DNA from: Perca fluviatilis
Taxonomy: Eukaryota; Chordata; Actinopteri; Perciformes; Percidae
DNA: 64,000 nucleotides
Assembly: GCF_010015445.1 (NCBI RefSeq)
Contig: NC_053116.1
Coordinates: forward strand, 3,384,068 to 3,448,067
Reading direction: 5' to 3'
The position numbers and the translations under genes were made by a program. How positions within the stretch are numbered: position 1 is the first letter of the stretch; each line of letters opens with the position of its first letter. Positions 10,716 through 23,027 of this stretch are shown here, one piece after another. The notes beneath the pieces are model-generated. The model did no database searches. It was given only the letters and a program-made list of their open reading frames with translations, and had not been told where the DNA came from.

Positions 10716-11590
10716 GGTTGTTCATGCACTAAACCTAAAATTCACAAGTTATTTCTCTTGTGCCTCTTTTTGGCATTTAAAGCTTCCGGTGCATTACCAC
10801 CACCCTCTGGACTGGAGTAGTACTGACTCTGATTAGCATGTAGCTCAAGAAAACTGACTGGCTGCAATCAAATTTTGTGACATGGACTCATATACAGTAT
10901 GTGGAATGGTGTTAACAAAAGTGTTGCGTGTAAATGAGACCTTGGTTAAGATTTGAGAAATATCCTCATCAAGGCAACACCAACAGTTACTGTTGGGTTT
11001 AGGGTAGGCCTGGCAAACTCAATTCCTTTTTAGGATTCGGGTTATTCGGAGTCACTCACTAAATTGATCCGGGTTGTGCGAGTCACTTGAGTCTCTTGAG
11101 TCAGTATTGAATGCTACATCTGAGGCAAGCTTTTGATTTGGATAAATGCCATGTTTTCATTTAGAATATTTCAATTTTATTTGGAAAATGTTATATCAAT
11201 AAATGTAAATGTCTGAAAGAAAACCGAATAGTCATTTAAAAATGACATGAAATTATATTTTGAAACTTTAAAAAGGACAAATAAGAAAGCCAGCCGGAAT
11301 CTGAACATTTACAATGCCTTACAACCTCTTTAATGTAAATTTCATGCACCCCTTTTTCATGTATTTATGCATTTAATGTTTTCAATGTGTATGTGTATCT
11401 GTACTTGAATAATGAAGTTTTTTGAAGACAAAAAAACAAACAAAAAAACTCATGAATTTTTGGCGAGCCGAGCCGAGGAGAGCTTGCAATGTTTCGGACT
11501 GTCTGCTCGAGCTAATTGCATTTAAATATACTACATTTATACACCAAACCTACAGTAGGCCTAGCTAGGCTACGTGCAGAACATTGTATG

Positions 11591-12026
11591 TAGGGCTGCA
11601 GCTATCGATTCTTTTCGATCGATTAATCAGATTTTTTTTTTTTGCGTTTTTAAACAACCCAAACTAGGGAAAAAAGCAATATTTTTGGAAAAAGCAACAT
11701 TTGTATTGCCTACATTGCTTATAATATCATCTCTCAAAAAACTAAACATATTAAGTGCATTTAAGTGCCATATTACATTGTTTTTAAAGATTTTTTTTCA
11801 AATGATATCAACCTCAAACTAAGGCATACATTAAACATACACAAACATTACATTAAGATTGTGCAACTTAACTTTCAGAACTACAAGTTTCAACCTGAGA
11901 CTGATCTGTATATACAGTAGGCCTATATGTAAATATTAGTTATACTCAACCTATTTTCATTTATATATTTGATTATAATGTCACACAGCTCTGTTACACT
12001 TATGCTATTAGATCGTTGATCAGCTG

Positions 12027-12088
<62 letters not shown>

Positions 12089-12607
12089 CAACAATCAGCT
12101 GTTTTTCCGAAGGGATAGTCAACGCATCGGCTCATAGGATCGTCGTCACCACTACGTATTTTCTTGTCTTAGTTTTTGGTAATCGTTGTGTTTGGTGTAG
12201 TTTCATCGTCCATAAGACTCTGTGATTTACTTTAGTCGGTCCTCTTTGTGGAATGGATGATTAAGTTAGACGTCGTGTTATCGTGGTAAGCTAGTTTGAT
12301 TTTGCCGTAGACATACTGTACAGAGTTTTAATTACGTTTGAACGGATTCCAAACTTTGGACACTTTGTCGTTTTCTCCAGCCTGTCTCTTCTCTTAGCCC
12401 CTCGCTATTTACGCTCTAGCATGTGTCGCCAGCAGCAGACTGAGCCGCGTCTGTGCGACAGTAATAATGCTCCGTGCGGAAACCCCGTCCGTCAGCGATA
12501 CAACATTGGTAACATTGATTTAACGAAGCTTCGAGGCAGTCATTTTGCATCGAGGATTTTTTGTAATCGAAATTATTCGAGTTATTCGAGGAATCGTTTC
12601 AGCCCTA
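11591..12607. mobile_element. Non-autonomous hAT transposon (1.0 kb)
   Basis: The element starts TAGGGCTGCAGCTATCG and ends CGTTTCAGCCCTA. A perfect 8-bp duplication, ATTGTATG, lies at 11583-11590 and 12608-12615. TIR plus 8-bp duplication is diagnostic of hAT. It contains a GA microsatellite and no transposase. A short frame near its right end (MCRQQQ... at 12421) has no recognisable domain. Confidence 0.85.
12030..12084. repeat. (GA)n microsatellite
   Basis: About 27 GA units inside the hAT element. Confidence 0.95.
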
Positions 12608-13314
12608 ATTGTATGTTATTTCAGAAGTGAAAGAATGGCTTTTCTTGTTGATTTGCTTTACCCTGAGCTCGAGGAGAGGCTGCACTCGCTCGTCTGAATC
12701 AGATCCACTCAGCCAGCTGATTCGCACGATTGACTGACTCACACGAGAACTCCAACAACTAATGAATCACCGACAACTCACGAGTCATCAACATGAGTTC
12801 TCGAGTGAATCCCATGGTCTGCGAGCTTCCGGCTTTGAGGCTGCGGATCGGGAACTGTCTCTCTGCTCTCTCAGTCGCTTGAATTGACTTGTGGAGTTGT
12901 TGTTGCCTACGAAATTGTAAGTTATACAGCTTTTGGCAGCTAAGATGGCTAGGAATAGTAGTAACTAATGTTACAAGAGGTTTGTGTGCAGCGCTGTTAT
13001 CATTTTAGATTTAATTGTAGTAGGACTCAACTGAACCGGGTTAATGATACTAGAGACTCGCGATTCGTGAGTCAATTTAAAGACTCGGGTTAAAGATCCG
13101 AGTGAATCACGACTGAAACAGGTTTAGTTTAGGGTGGGGTTGGGCACCGAAACTCTGTACTTTGTAGGGTACCAACCAGATTAGGCCAGTACTACCGGGG
13201 AACAGTTCAGGTAAAATCAATCTGTGTCAAATCTTGGTACCCGAGAGCTCATACGTAAGCGCAATCTCCTTATTCCTCTCTGCATATTTCACAGATAGCG
13301 GGGCTCAGCTCTGA

Positions 13315-13315
13315 C

Positions 13316-13381
<66 letters not shown>
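13315..13381. repeat. (AC)n microsatellite
   Basis: About 33 AC units. Cysteine-valine repeats in minus-strand frames across it are artefacts. Confidence 0.95.
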
Positions 13382-13382
<1 letters not shown>

Positions 13383-13757
13383 CTGTGGAGCAAACTTAGT
13401 CGCCTCTGCAGCTTGTTCAAGTCGTAGAGAGTCATGTAAATGCCAATAAAGCCAAGTGTGGTTACGCTTTTCAAAACGCCACGCAGACAGCATCCGCTGC
13501 AATATACTATAACACATTCTCACTCCCATTGCGTCAAATACAGACGCTTGGTCAGGTGTCTTTGGCGTTTGTTATTGACGCTAAAAGTCTTGCGCTTGGT
13601 CGGGAGCGAGTAGTGACTCTGAAGTCATAGTAAGAGAAACAAAGTGTCTCCCCTATTCTTTCTGACCACGGTGGGAAATCTGTAGCAAGACAAGTTAACC
13701 CTTTCCTTGATTTCATGTTTTTTATGTGGTGGGATAACTCACTGATGCAATTTTTAA

Positions 13758-14417
13758 AGCGCCCATATTATGCTCATTTTCAGGTTCATAACTGTATTTT
13801 AAGGTTGTACCAGAATAGCTTTACATGGTTTAATTTTCTAAAAACACCATATTTTTGTTGTACTGCACAGCTCTCTCTCACTGCTGCAGATCCTCTTTTC
13901 ACCTGGTTTCTGTTTTAGCTACAGAGTGAGACCTCTACCATCTTCTTCTTCTGTACTATCTTTGATTGCACTCGCACATGCTCAGTAGCTCAGATGTAGA
14001 GCATGTCAGCTAGCTAACTCTAGAGACAGTAAAAGAAAGGCTGTTTCTCCAACTTTGGTCAGTTACAAGGCAGGATTAGCTGGGAGACTTCTAATTGAGG
14101 GCGCACATGTAAGTAGTTCTTTTGTAGCAGTGCTTTGCTATTGAGAACGACGTAGCATGCTAGCGTTAGCATGCTAACCGTTAGCTACGAGCTAACGGTT
14201 GTGGTTAGACAGCTCATTTCGGACTGTGACGTCACAGTCCGAGCCGATTTTGAACAGCTCACTAGGAGACTGAAGGCAGGACACATTCAGAAACCGTATC
14301 TCACTCAAAACAGCATGGATGGATTTTTTTCAAAGTTTGTATGTGTGTGGAAGCACCAGAGACACAAAAGAACACCCCAAATCCCAGAAAAAGTGATTTT
14401 TTCATAATATGGGCACT
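13758..14417. mobile_element. TTAA-flanked MITE (660 bp)
   Basis: Ends AGCGCCCATATTATG and CATAATATGGGCACT are inverted copies with one mismatch, flanked by TTAA (13754-13757 and 14418-14421). A second, reversed and truncated copy starts at 37885. The interior holds a 24-bp perfect palindrome centred on TGACGTCA (14219-14242) and a hairpin at 14177-14201. Confidence 0.8.
14219..14242. promoter_or_regulatory. Perfect 24-bp palindrome containing a consensus CRE
   Basis: The sequence is self-complementary over 24 bases with TGACGTCA at its centre, the known CREB/ATF site. The related copy near 38068 keeps the CRE but not the palindrome. Function is inferred from the motif only. Confidence 0.5.
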
Positions 14418-14421
14418 TTAA

Positions 14422-15442
14422 CATTAAATAAAGTTAGCAAACAGCAGGAAAACACAGAGCAGAGCAAGCCCCCGACCTCAGGATAGCTGCCGCTGCAACA
14501 GGGAATTCAACCCAAGTTGCAGGGACTGATCAAAAGGGGGGCAAATGAAACTGTACTTATAAAAACAAACTGCCACTATGTCCACTAGCCTCTCAAAACA
14601 TTGAAACAAACAATACATTTATAATAAATAATAATTGTAACTGTAATCTTAGCCCCCTGATCCTCAAATACTTAGCTACATCCCTGCATCAAACATGCAG
14701 AGTGGCATTCGTACAGTGAGTCTGCTGCGGTGCGGTGGCCCTGCATCCCGGCAAAGACTGGAGCGACTGAGCTGCCTCCGAGCCTCTGAAGGTGAAGTCA
14801 GTTTCCCCAGGTGAAGTTTCAACACACGTTTAACTTAAAGTTAAATATGTAATGAATGTAACGTATGCTAAAGGCGGTTCAGCAACAGCAATAACAGCAC
14901 GTCTATTATGTTAGCAAAAAGTGAAATCGCTCCCTCGTGATTTAGTTTTGCTTTTAGTAAAGACAAGAACAGCTTAACACAACATTAAAACCTGGCAACG
15001 TTTACAGAGGGTCGCTGTTTCGGTGGCGTTAGGTTACAACACACTACACAGTGCTTGCTGAGATCGATCATTTTTATTTGATTAGTTAAGCAGTAGCCTA
15101 CTATAAAATCCACTTCCTCTCACGGCAATAAGGCTGCACAAATTAAAACAGGTGACATCCTTTACTGTAAAAAAATAAAATGGGATTAAGTAGGCTAGTC
15201 CAAACATAACTGTTGCTAGGCCTACTTATTAGCTACAGGGCCCTACAGTGTAATGTAGGTTAACCAGAGATTTCACATCTGGAATTTTACAGGCCAGAGT
15301 AGCTGGAGATACAGGAACAAAAAATACACAACAGGCTAATACAATAAATCACCATACAACAGGAGCACCAGATTATTGATAGTCAGTACTTTTAGTTTGC
15401 AGGAAACAGGAAACACAGAGAGGTTATAGTGAAATTTTGTTA
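14422..15442. other. No gene seen
   Basis: Ordinary AT-rich sequence with no reading frame or repeat boundary that I could support. Confidence 0.4.
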
Positions 15443-16772
15443 AAAGGTGGTTCAGAATTTTAATTTCCAAGTTAGCCAGTGTGTTATTTATCAGTGGAGA
15501 CCGTTTAACACGTTTCATCCAGTCCTTCTAGTTGCAGAGTTCGCTGGTGCTAGGCTAGTCTTACCCACTCCACAGTACACCCGAGGCAAATAAATTATAA
15601 CGCCAGACTATCGATGTAAATGTCTGTGTTGATAGAATAATGTTAGAAATAAAACTATCCTTGCATCTCAATAATTGCATTACATTTTTACTTTGCTCCG
15701 GTTAGTAGTACTGTGCCGAAAAGTAAACAGAGAAACGCACTGCGGGCACCACAAAGTTTCCACAAATTTCCATTGCGAGATCCAGAAAGGAACCAACTGT
15801 GGCTTCTTGCTGCTGGCTTGGACTGACTCTACTCAAGTGGCGAATGTGTAGTGATCATTTTAGACCAAACCCGCTATCTAAAGGACCACAAGTCACTGAC
15901 AACGAATGCGGTTCCATCCATCTTTCCAGATGCACCAAGAGCTACTGATGAACAGGTAATAACTTTTGGTAGGCTACTCTAGCTAATAAAGCTAGCCCCT
16001 TTCAAAACGTTAGCCTAGCTGCTACTGATAGATTGAGACTGACAACGTTAGTGGAGATAACGTTACAGTTCAATGCATTGTGGAGAGTGAAAGCATTAAC
16101 ACTGTAGCTAGGTAGATACTTTTGGTAGATACCTGGCTGGGCTAACCGTTAACTTTAGGTAATTGCTGGCAGAAAAGTCATGTAAGCTCGGAAAGTTTAC
16201 ATGCAAATTGCAAGCCCAGGTGCTTTCATGTAGTGGTAATGTTATGTGTGTTATAGCCTGGCAGAGTGGAATTAGAAAACATCGGCATGGCTTTCAAACG
16301 TGGCCATAGTACTATCTTGTTGATTCCTTCATGCAATGTACTCTGCTTCTTTAGCAATGAGTGACAGCGTCAGGTAAATAACCTTGTGTGATTGGCATGG
16401 AAACCGGCTTCCTCGGTAGTCTAGGTAATATCAGTCTGCCGCTGCCGTAGCCTACTACCAACTACAGGGAACAAAGTATAACTATTGGATTGCGATGCAA
16501 GGATAGTTTTATTTGTAACATTATTCTATCCACACAGACATTTAAATCGATAGTCTGGCGTTATAATTTATTTGCCTCGGGTGTACTGTGGAGTGGGTAA
16601 GACTGTTTTTAATGGCAGGCTAGCAGATACCGTTGACTTGTGCTAGGCTAGCAACAGTGAACTCTGCAACTAGAAGGACTGGATGAAACGTGTTAAACGG
16701 TCTCCACTAATAAATAACACACTGGCTAACTTGGAAATGAGGTCCTATGTCCAAAATTCTGAACCACCCCTT
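15443..16772 (+). mobile_element. P-like transposon remnant with long inverted ends and THAP domain
   Basis: The left segment (about 15443-15670) and right segment (about 16496-16772) are inverted copies of each other; the left has lost roughly 40 bp. Between them is a decayed THAP DNA-binding domain on the plus strand (15761-15900). Long inverted ends plus an N-terminal THAP are what P-superfamily elements carry. The catalytic part of the transposase is missing, so this is a deletion derivative. No clean target duplication was found. Confidence 0.65.
15761..15900 (+). pseudogene. Decayed THAP zinc-finger domain
   Basis: The first frame (15761-15823) reads HKFPLRDPERNQLWLLAAGL, the conserved FHKFP...DPERxxxWL core of THAP domains, and then meets a stop. 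A shifted frame (15841-15900) reads RMCSDHFRPNPLSKG, the C-x2-H half of the C2CH zinc site (CSDHF). The first CxxC pair upstream is not recognisable. In an active element it would bind the transposon ends. Confidence 0.75.
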
Positions 16773-16850
16773 TGAACTACATCTTATTACCTGGGGGCAT
16801 GTTTCCTTGGAAACAATGGCTTTGAGGTTTTCTCTCGTTTCTTCGTTCTA

Positions 16851-17375
16851 GGGCCCTATCTTGCACCTATCATTTTAAGACCAATGCAGTTGTCAATTTC
16901 CCATCCAGCAGCCACGTTGTGTAAATTGCAAATGCACTTGCGCCCATCTGTGCGCCCATTGGCGTGCTGGTCTTACAGGGAGGTGTGTTCAGGTGCATTC
17001 TGGGCGTATTGCTATCTTGAGGCTGCGGAGAGTGATTGCGCCATTGACCAACAAAAACCTGGTCTCAAGTCAATAACTCAGCATTTCATTGTTATTTTAA
17101 CAGCGCATTAGTAAAATGCTCCTAGGCTCGTGCACAGCGTGCGCACACTATGCTTGTTACACACACATGGACGCGCAGCAGCACACAAAAACGTAGAAGA
17201 TTAAAAATAAAAATATGATGGTGAAAATCCACCATCATAATAGCAATGCGCCAAGGTACAAACGTGCCTGGCTTTTAAAGGGAATGAGAGGTGACCCTCT
17301 GATTGGTTTATTGCAGGTTACGCCCAAAACACCTTTTTTCGCCCCAAGTGCACTTAGATCGTTAAAATAGGGCCC
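16851..17375. mobile_element. MITE with GGGCCCTAT ends, 3-bp duplication
   Basis: It starts GGGCCCTATCTTGCACC and ends GTTAAAATAGGGCCC, flanked by CTA on both sides. A 3-bp duplication and GG-starting ends would fit PIF/Harbinger. A relative (right end only) lies at about 45786-46148. It inserted next to, or into, a zinc-finger fragment. Confidence 0.6.
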
Positions 17376-17377
17376 CT

Positions 17378-17565
17378 AAAGTGTCTGTTCAGATTTGACT
17401 TGCAATTGAACTGAGGTTGTCTGGTTTCCTTCCAATCAACACTGTCATCAGTCTCAGGTTCAGAAGAGTCTCCAGTCTGGTCTTCAGTCTCCGATTGTAA
17501 AAGTGGATGTGAGTTTCTGGCTGGTTCTGGTCCTCCACAGTCCTTCGGTTTCCATGTGTTGAGTT
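17378..17565 (-). pseudogene. C2H2 zinc-finger gene fragment (linker region)
   Basis: The minus-strand frame reads [20 protein letters not shown] and [15 protein letters not shown], which is almost the same as the inter-finger linker in the intact exon at 20895-19424 ([16 protein letters not shown]) and in the broken gene at 46510. No finger is left complete. It ends at the GGGCCC MITE on its 3' side, which probably cut it. It is a relic of another unit of the cluster. Confidence 0.75.
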
Positions 17566-17639
17566 TGTACTGATACACTACATAAATTCCCCTTAGACAA
17601 AATTCAAACAACATCTAAGTAGAGATCAGCGTCCACAGT

Positions 17640-19420
17640 TTACAGATTACAGCGTACAGAGCATAGACTAAAATGGATAGAAAGGCCATTGAACGGTTTC
17701 CCGTGGTCATTTGATTGATACACAACAAAATGGCAATTGTTGCAAGTTGTCATGGTGACAATACGCACCAGTGTGGCCGTAAATTGTGCCGCTGCTTGGA
17801 GGAGAGCTACCCAACGCAGTTCGGGAGATGTTCTCGGAGTTGCAGAGAGTGAGGAGGGACAGTTAGACCCAGTGACAACGGGCCAGCGGACCGCTAACGT
17901 TAGACCCACCCAGTTACAGACTGGCCATCTGGAATTTGGGCAAATGCCAGAAGGGCCGCCCTCTATGGGCCACTACTGATAATAACAATAATCTGTCTTT
18001 GGTTTATTTTATGCATGCAGCCAAAAATATTCAAGCTTGGAGTGCAGCGAGCTGCGTGGCAGGCTCTCTCTCTGTACGCAGTTACTAATTTCAAAGCTAT
18101 GTTATTGACACTCCATGCGTGTACTACCCAGAGGATGAGCATTGCTCTTTCCATGTTTTTGAGGAGCTGTTGTATTATTTGCTGTGCTTAAACGTCAAGC
18201 TGTTGCATTAATGCTGAATGTGCCTTTAGCGGAGCATATCATGTCGTAGATCTGCCGACAGTCTTAGATGTTAAATTGTTGTTGGCATACGTCACCGACT
18301 GTAGCGTTTGTAATGCATGCCCTTTCAGTGTGTGTTCTACATTTCTGCATTCTCTGTATGTTTTTTGGGGCTTGTTTGGGTGAGGTTGGTGTGGTTTGAA
18401 AATTGGGCCGGTGTGTTGCAAATGCCAGGGCCGTTTTTTTGATACCAGTCCGTCACTGGACCCGGCCCGCTGTTCAGCTCATTCTCTGTAACCGATGCAG
18501 AATGACAGCACGGCGGAACCAGCCAGCCGGAGAACAACTTGTTATTTGGCTAAGATTAGCTTGCCAACTCCGCCTTAACGTCACCAACTCGATACATCGT
18601 TCACAGAAAACGAGCCAAATAAAGCGCTTACTCGTGGCGATGGCAGTGTGCTTTGTGTGGATGAAGCATGAAGTTAATTGGACTCATTTAGCCTCAGCTC
18701 CGCGACTCGCCGAAAGTCAGCTTATGCTGAAGTTTATGCGTTACCATGGCAATGGTACACATCAAAATGGTTCCCTCTCTGACCATTATGCTACGTTGAT
18801 TTTGATGGAAGTGGCATTTTTATCCATTTATTTCTATGGTTCACAGAGTTCCAACCTGGCTAAGATTAGGCTCGTTCGAGATGAGCCAGTTCTGCGCAGA
18901 ATCTATCACCGGCGATCGCCACCCGTTGCACGCCGGTTTGATTTGTGTCCGACTTGCTCTGACGTCATGCACACGTGGGCAACGATAACCTCACGAGATC
19001 AAGGCGGCCGCAGGTTTGAGACGCAGGCAGCGCAGTTTCTTTTCACGGACTCCAAGACCCAGGCGGACCCAGAGCATGCTGGGAAACGCCCGGCGCTCAG
19101 CTGATCTAACAACTGATTGGTTCAGAATCGACTCAACAGGACGACGTTTTATATAAACATTTTATAGTTTTTGAATCGGAAGGAATAGATAACTGCTATT
19201 TGTCAGATGTAAAGGCTTATTCTGTACGGAACACATTTGTTGTGTGTCTGATAGTGACGTTTAGAAGTCAGAGAGACTAAATCTGTTCAGATTACGGATC
19301 GTCTGGTCTGTTAATTAACATCAGCAACAGACCGCATGTAGAGCATTTTGACAACTACTCTGTACAAGCTGATATGTGTCCGATAACATTTCATCAGATC
19401 GAAATCGGACCACGGTGTTT
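17640..19420. other. Repeat-derived sequence, no supported gene
   Basis: Positions 17920-17975 resemble one end of the hAT at 47445-48854 (shared ACTGGCCATCTGG, GGGCA and GGGCC words). A 233-codon plus-strand frame (18403-19104) has no recognisable domain or splice signals and lies in sequence that looks repetitive. I do not call it a gene. Confidence 0.45.
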
Positions 19421-19423
19421 CTG

Positions 19424-20895
19424 TCACTTCCTGTGAAGCCTGCTGGAAACGGCTGGAAACTGTCCGACTTGACGGCGGCTTTTTGTCACCGCGCCCTGGT
19501 CCTGCCGCCGCCTGCTCTCGTCCACTTTACAGGCGAGGCGCGGTTCACCTCCAACGAGCCTATTCTCTGGCTGCTCCTGGTCCACACTGGAGCTCCACTC
19601 CTGCTGCTTTCTCATATCACTAACACAGGAAGTAGATGGTTCCTCTCCTGTGTGTTGTTTCATGTGTTTTTTTAAACTTCCACTCTGTGTAAAAGATGTC
19701 TTACAGACTGAGCAGCTGAAGGCTTTCTCTCCTGTGTGAGTTATCATGTGTCTATTCAAGTTTGTCTTGCGACCAAATCTTTGATCACAGACTGAGCAGC
19801 TGAAAGGTTTCTCTCCTGTGTGAGTTCTGAAGTGTTTCCTCAGATTTGAGTTGTTCTTAAATCTTCTCCCACACTCAGAGCAAATAAAAGGTTTCTCTCC
19901 TGTGTGGCTTCTCATGTGTATCTTCAAAAGGGACTTGTAGCAAAATCTTTTTCCACACTCTGAGCAGCTAAATGCCGTCTCCTCTGTGTGGATTCTCATG
20001 TGTGCCTTTACGCTTCCTCTCTCTGTAAAAGATTTCTTACAGACCGAGCAGCTGAAAGGTTTTTCTCCTGTGTGCGCTGCCATGTGTGACCGTAAATTTC
20101 CTCTCTGTGTAAAAGATTTCGTGCAGACTGAGCAGCGGAAAGGTTTTTCACCTGTGTGAGTTCTCAAGTGTGTCTTCAGAGTTTCCTTGTGGCCAAATCT
20201 TTTCCCACACTCAGAGCAGCTGAAAGGCTTATCCCCTGTATGAATTTTAATGTGTTCCTTTAAATGTTGCTCACGGCCAAATCTTTTGTCACACTGAGAG
20301 CAGCTAAAAGGCTTCTCTCCGGTATGAGTTCTCATGTGTTCCTTCAGATGTCGATCACGGACATATCCTTTCCCACAGTCAGGGCAGATAAAAGGTTTTT
20401 TAACAGAACTACATCTCAAATCACTGATAGGAACTCTGCAGTCTCCGGTCTGGTCTTCAGTCTCTGGTTGTAAAAGTGGATGTGAGTTCCTGGCTGGTTC
20501 TGGTCCTCCACAGTCCTCTCCATCAGCTTCTGTTTCCATGTGTTGACTTTCTCTGCTGGCTGGAGGCTCTGACTCTCTGTTCTCCTCCGGTTGACTCTGA
20601 GGAAGCTGTGACGACTGAAGGTCGACGCATTTATGTCTTCTGACCTGTTGACGCCAGATAAATCTCTTGTTACAAACACTGCAGCTGTATTTCTCCTCTC
20701 CTGGGTGGATTCTCATGTGATCATTCAGATGTCGCCTGGTGCCAAATCTTTTCCCACACTCAGAGCAGCTGAATGTTTTCTTACATCTTGAATCATGTTG
20801 TTTCAGAGAGTTTAAAGCTGACTGAGGTTCTCTGGTCTCCTTCCAATCAGCACCATCATCAGTCTCAGGAATAACCGCCGACAGTTGCTCAACAT
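19424..20895 (-). CDS. C2H2 zinc-finger protein, main (last) exon with about 11 fingers
   Basis: The exon begins after a CCTACAG acceptor (20902-20896) with a split codon completing [20 protein letters not shown]. It ends at a stop at 19424. Numbering the open frame from the ATG at 20926, fingers are at residues 54-74, 82-100 (atypical, ending H-x-C), then an acidic linker (about 101-176), then nine regular fingers at 181-201 and every 28 residues to 405-425. They are joined by HTGEKPF-type linkers; one is HTEETAF. A 75-residue tail follows, rich in Q, S and R. Such proteins are nuclear and bind DNA, usually as repressors. It lacks its own start: the upstream exon at 42167-41975 has the matching phase-1 donor and the family's LHRA-D-V junction. 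The frame is intact over about 490 codons, so it may be functional. Confidence 0.9.
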
Positions 20896-20899
20896 CTGT

Positions 20900-22255
20900 A
20901 GGAAACAGAATGAAGAACAGACACATTACTGACTACCACTCAAACTAAATTCAAACCAATAATAAGAGGTAGTTTGTATTGTACTTACAAATTTACAAAC
21001 TGATACACAGTAGCATAGCATAGCTTGTTAAGGTCAGCATGCTAAAACCAGCTACAAAATTGAACCATTTAGGGCTGTCCCGAACGATTATTTTTGTCAT
21101 TGATTAATCTAATGATTAATTTGCATATTATTCTAAAGATGTTTTTTAACAGAACTTTGGAGATTCAGTATTTTTACTTAAGTACTTGACATAAAACTTA
21201 AAATGGCTATGACATGGATTTATTTCATCAATGGAGTAATAGGCTATGCAGTTTAGATAATCACTGGCACATGTATTTTTGCATCAGTGTGAGGCAAGGA
21301 AAAAAATTTCCAACCTACGTAAATGGCCTGAAGTTTATACTTGTGCGTTGGTGTGTGCGTTGATCTCTTCAAGAGAATAGCAGGGCCGGCGTGTGTGTGT
21401 ATGCGTGTGTGGTAGAGAGTTACAGAGTGATGGTGATTATCTTCACAGTGAGTAGTGACTCTAGAGTAGGGCTGCACAATATTTTGTTTCATCATCTACA
21501 TCGCGATGTGCGCATGCGCGATAGTCACATCACAGGATGTTGCAATGTTGATGCTAAAACTTTTTGCTGCTTGATAGAAAAGTAAACTTTCACCGTTCTC
21601 CTTTTACATGATTGTGAGCAGCCAAGCCTTCCCCTTTACAAACGTACAATATGTAACTTTCTGCCACTAGGGGTCTCTCAATCAAAACAATGGATGGTAA
21701 ACACAGACTTTTGATGACGTTGGGAAGTTGCATGGAATCATGGGAGTTAAAGTTTTTATTGTTAAACACCATCCCCGAATAGAATGCATCTGTTCACGGA
21801 CGAGTTTACCCATTCAAGGTTATTCACGTTACGTTTACTAACATTTATTCATGTCATTCTAATAATATAGCTGCATTTTCCTCAAGATAATTACGTTTTT
21901 CTTGATTCGATTTGTATTGGTAGCTGACCAGTTAGCTAGTGAGCCAGCAAACTAACATTAGCCAGCAAGCTAAAACCACACTATCACAATGTATTTCACA
22001 TATCAATGTCACCTTTTGGATGTTTTCAACACGGGGGCGGACGGGATTTGTTGTAATGTTACTCAAGGAGGCTGAGAGACGGGTGTTGGTATGGATTCCC
22101 GGGAGGGGAGGGGGGGGGGGGATGGCTGCTGTTGTGACCGTTTCCAGACGCTTCATTAAACTGCCGTTAGCGTCGTTAGCACCAGGCACTGGAGTTAAGT
22201 GCTGGCCGGGTTTGGATTGCTGTAATGGTAGTGGCTGTCTGCTAGCTGACTGGGG
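20900..22255. other. Intron of the zinc-finger gene with partial hAT ends
   Basis: No gene. Starts of hAT-like elements are seen at about 21070 (AGGGCTGTCCCGAACGATTA) and 21474 (TAGGGCTGCACAATAT), without matching ends. Around 21645 lies a piece (acaatatgtaac) whose counterpart appears near 35670. Confidence 0.4.
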
Positions 22256-23027
22256 GCATACTCTGTACTGCACACTTATTGTACCGTATATGTTGTATTG
22301 TGTGGAAGTTTGGGGAAATACTTACAAAAGCAACTTGAAAAAAATGTGCGCATTGCAAAAAAGAGCAATTAGGATAATAAATCACATCGGGTATTATGAA
22401 CACACTAATCATCTGTTCTTTAATTCACATTTGCTGAAATTTATGGACATTGTTACATTTAAAACTGCACAATTGATGTTTAACGTTAAAGAAAATTTAC
22501 CATGTAACACGTGCAATGTTTAATGAAAGAAATGGGGGATATCATCTAAGAGGTCAATATATGTTTAAGCAACCTCTTGTGTGAACTACTGTTAAAAGCA
22601 TGTGTGTTTCAGTTTGTGGGGTCACCTTATGGAATGAACAATGATATCAAGCAGAGCCATAATATCATTCAGTTCAAAAATAGATTAAAGACATCATTAC
22701 TTGATCTATACAGAAAAGAATAAACTGAAACATAGGATTGGAATTTATAATTTAAAAAAGGTATTGTTGTGTATTATTGTATTGTTGATAATTATTGTAA
22801 GACCGAAAGAATGTATGCTGTATTTGCATATCTATTTTACTTTGTATAATATGATTTTGGGAAATAAGGGGCAGGACCAAATAAGCCATTTGCTTCTGCC
22901 TGCTCCTTCTCAAACTAATCCTTTTTATATTTTCTTTTTTGTTGTTCGATTCTGATTGTTCGTGTTTTATTTTATACATTGTTGATTGTTCGCGATAAAA
23001 TAAATAAATAAATAAAATAAAAAAATA
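22256..23027 (+). mobile_element. 5'-truncated LINE, C-terminal end of reverse transcriptase protein and tail
   Basis: The plus frame reads YMLYCVEVWGNTYKSN and LQKRAIRIINHIGYYEHTN, the C-terminal region after the RT fingers in fish CR1/L2/Rex-type ORF2. After one or two frameshifts it continues with a YHLRGQYMF and CVSVCGVTLWN-like stretch, ending with LDLYRKE and a stop near 22723. The 3' end is an AAATA-type repeat (22995-23027). This is the normal 5'-truncated form of a LINE insertion. It may belong to the same group as the minus-strand relics at 782-2219 and 45160-45515, but that was not tested. Confidence 0.75.

Larger units (their letters stand above)
10994..13130. other. Probable composite repeat rich in GAGTCACTC/GACTC motifs
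   Basis: The left (11030-11110) and right (12660-13115) portions share scattered GAGTCAC, GACTCG and GATCCG words in opposite orientations, suggesting the two ends of one element that later took the hAT at 11591. Exact ends were not resolved. Confidence 0.3.

Noticed and set aside
13289..13529. Cys-Val repeat proteins on the minus strand
   Set aside because: Translation of an AC microsatellite; the same applies at 41214-41537 and 48029-48369.
18403..19104. 233-codon plus-strand frame as a gene
   Set aside because: No domain, no codon periodicity that I can see, no splice signals; the DNA looks like a dispersed repeat.
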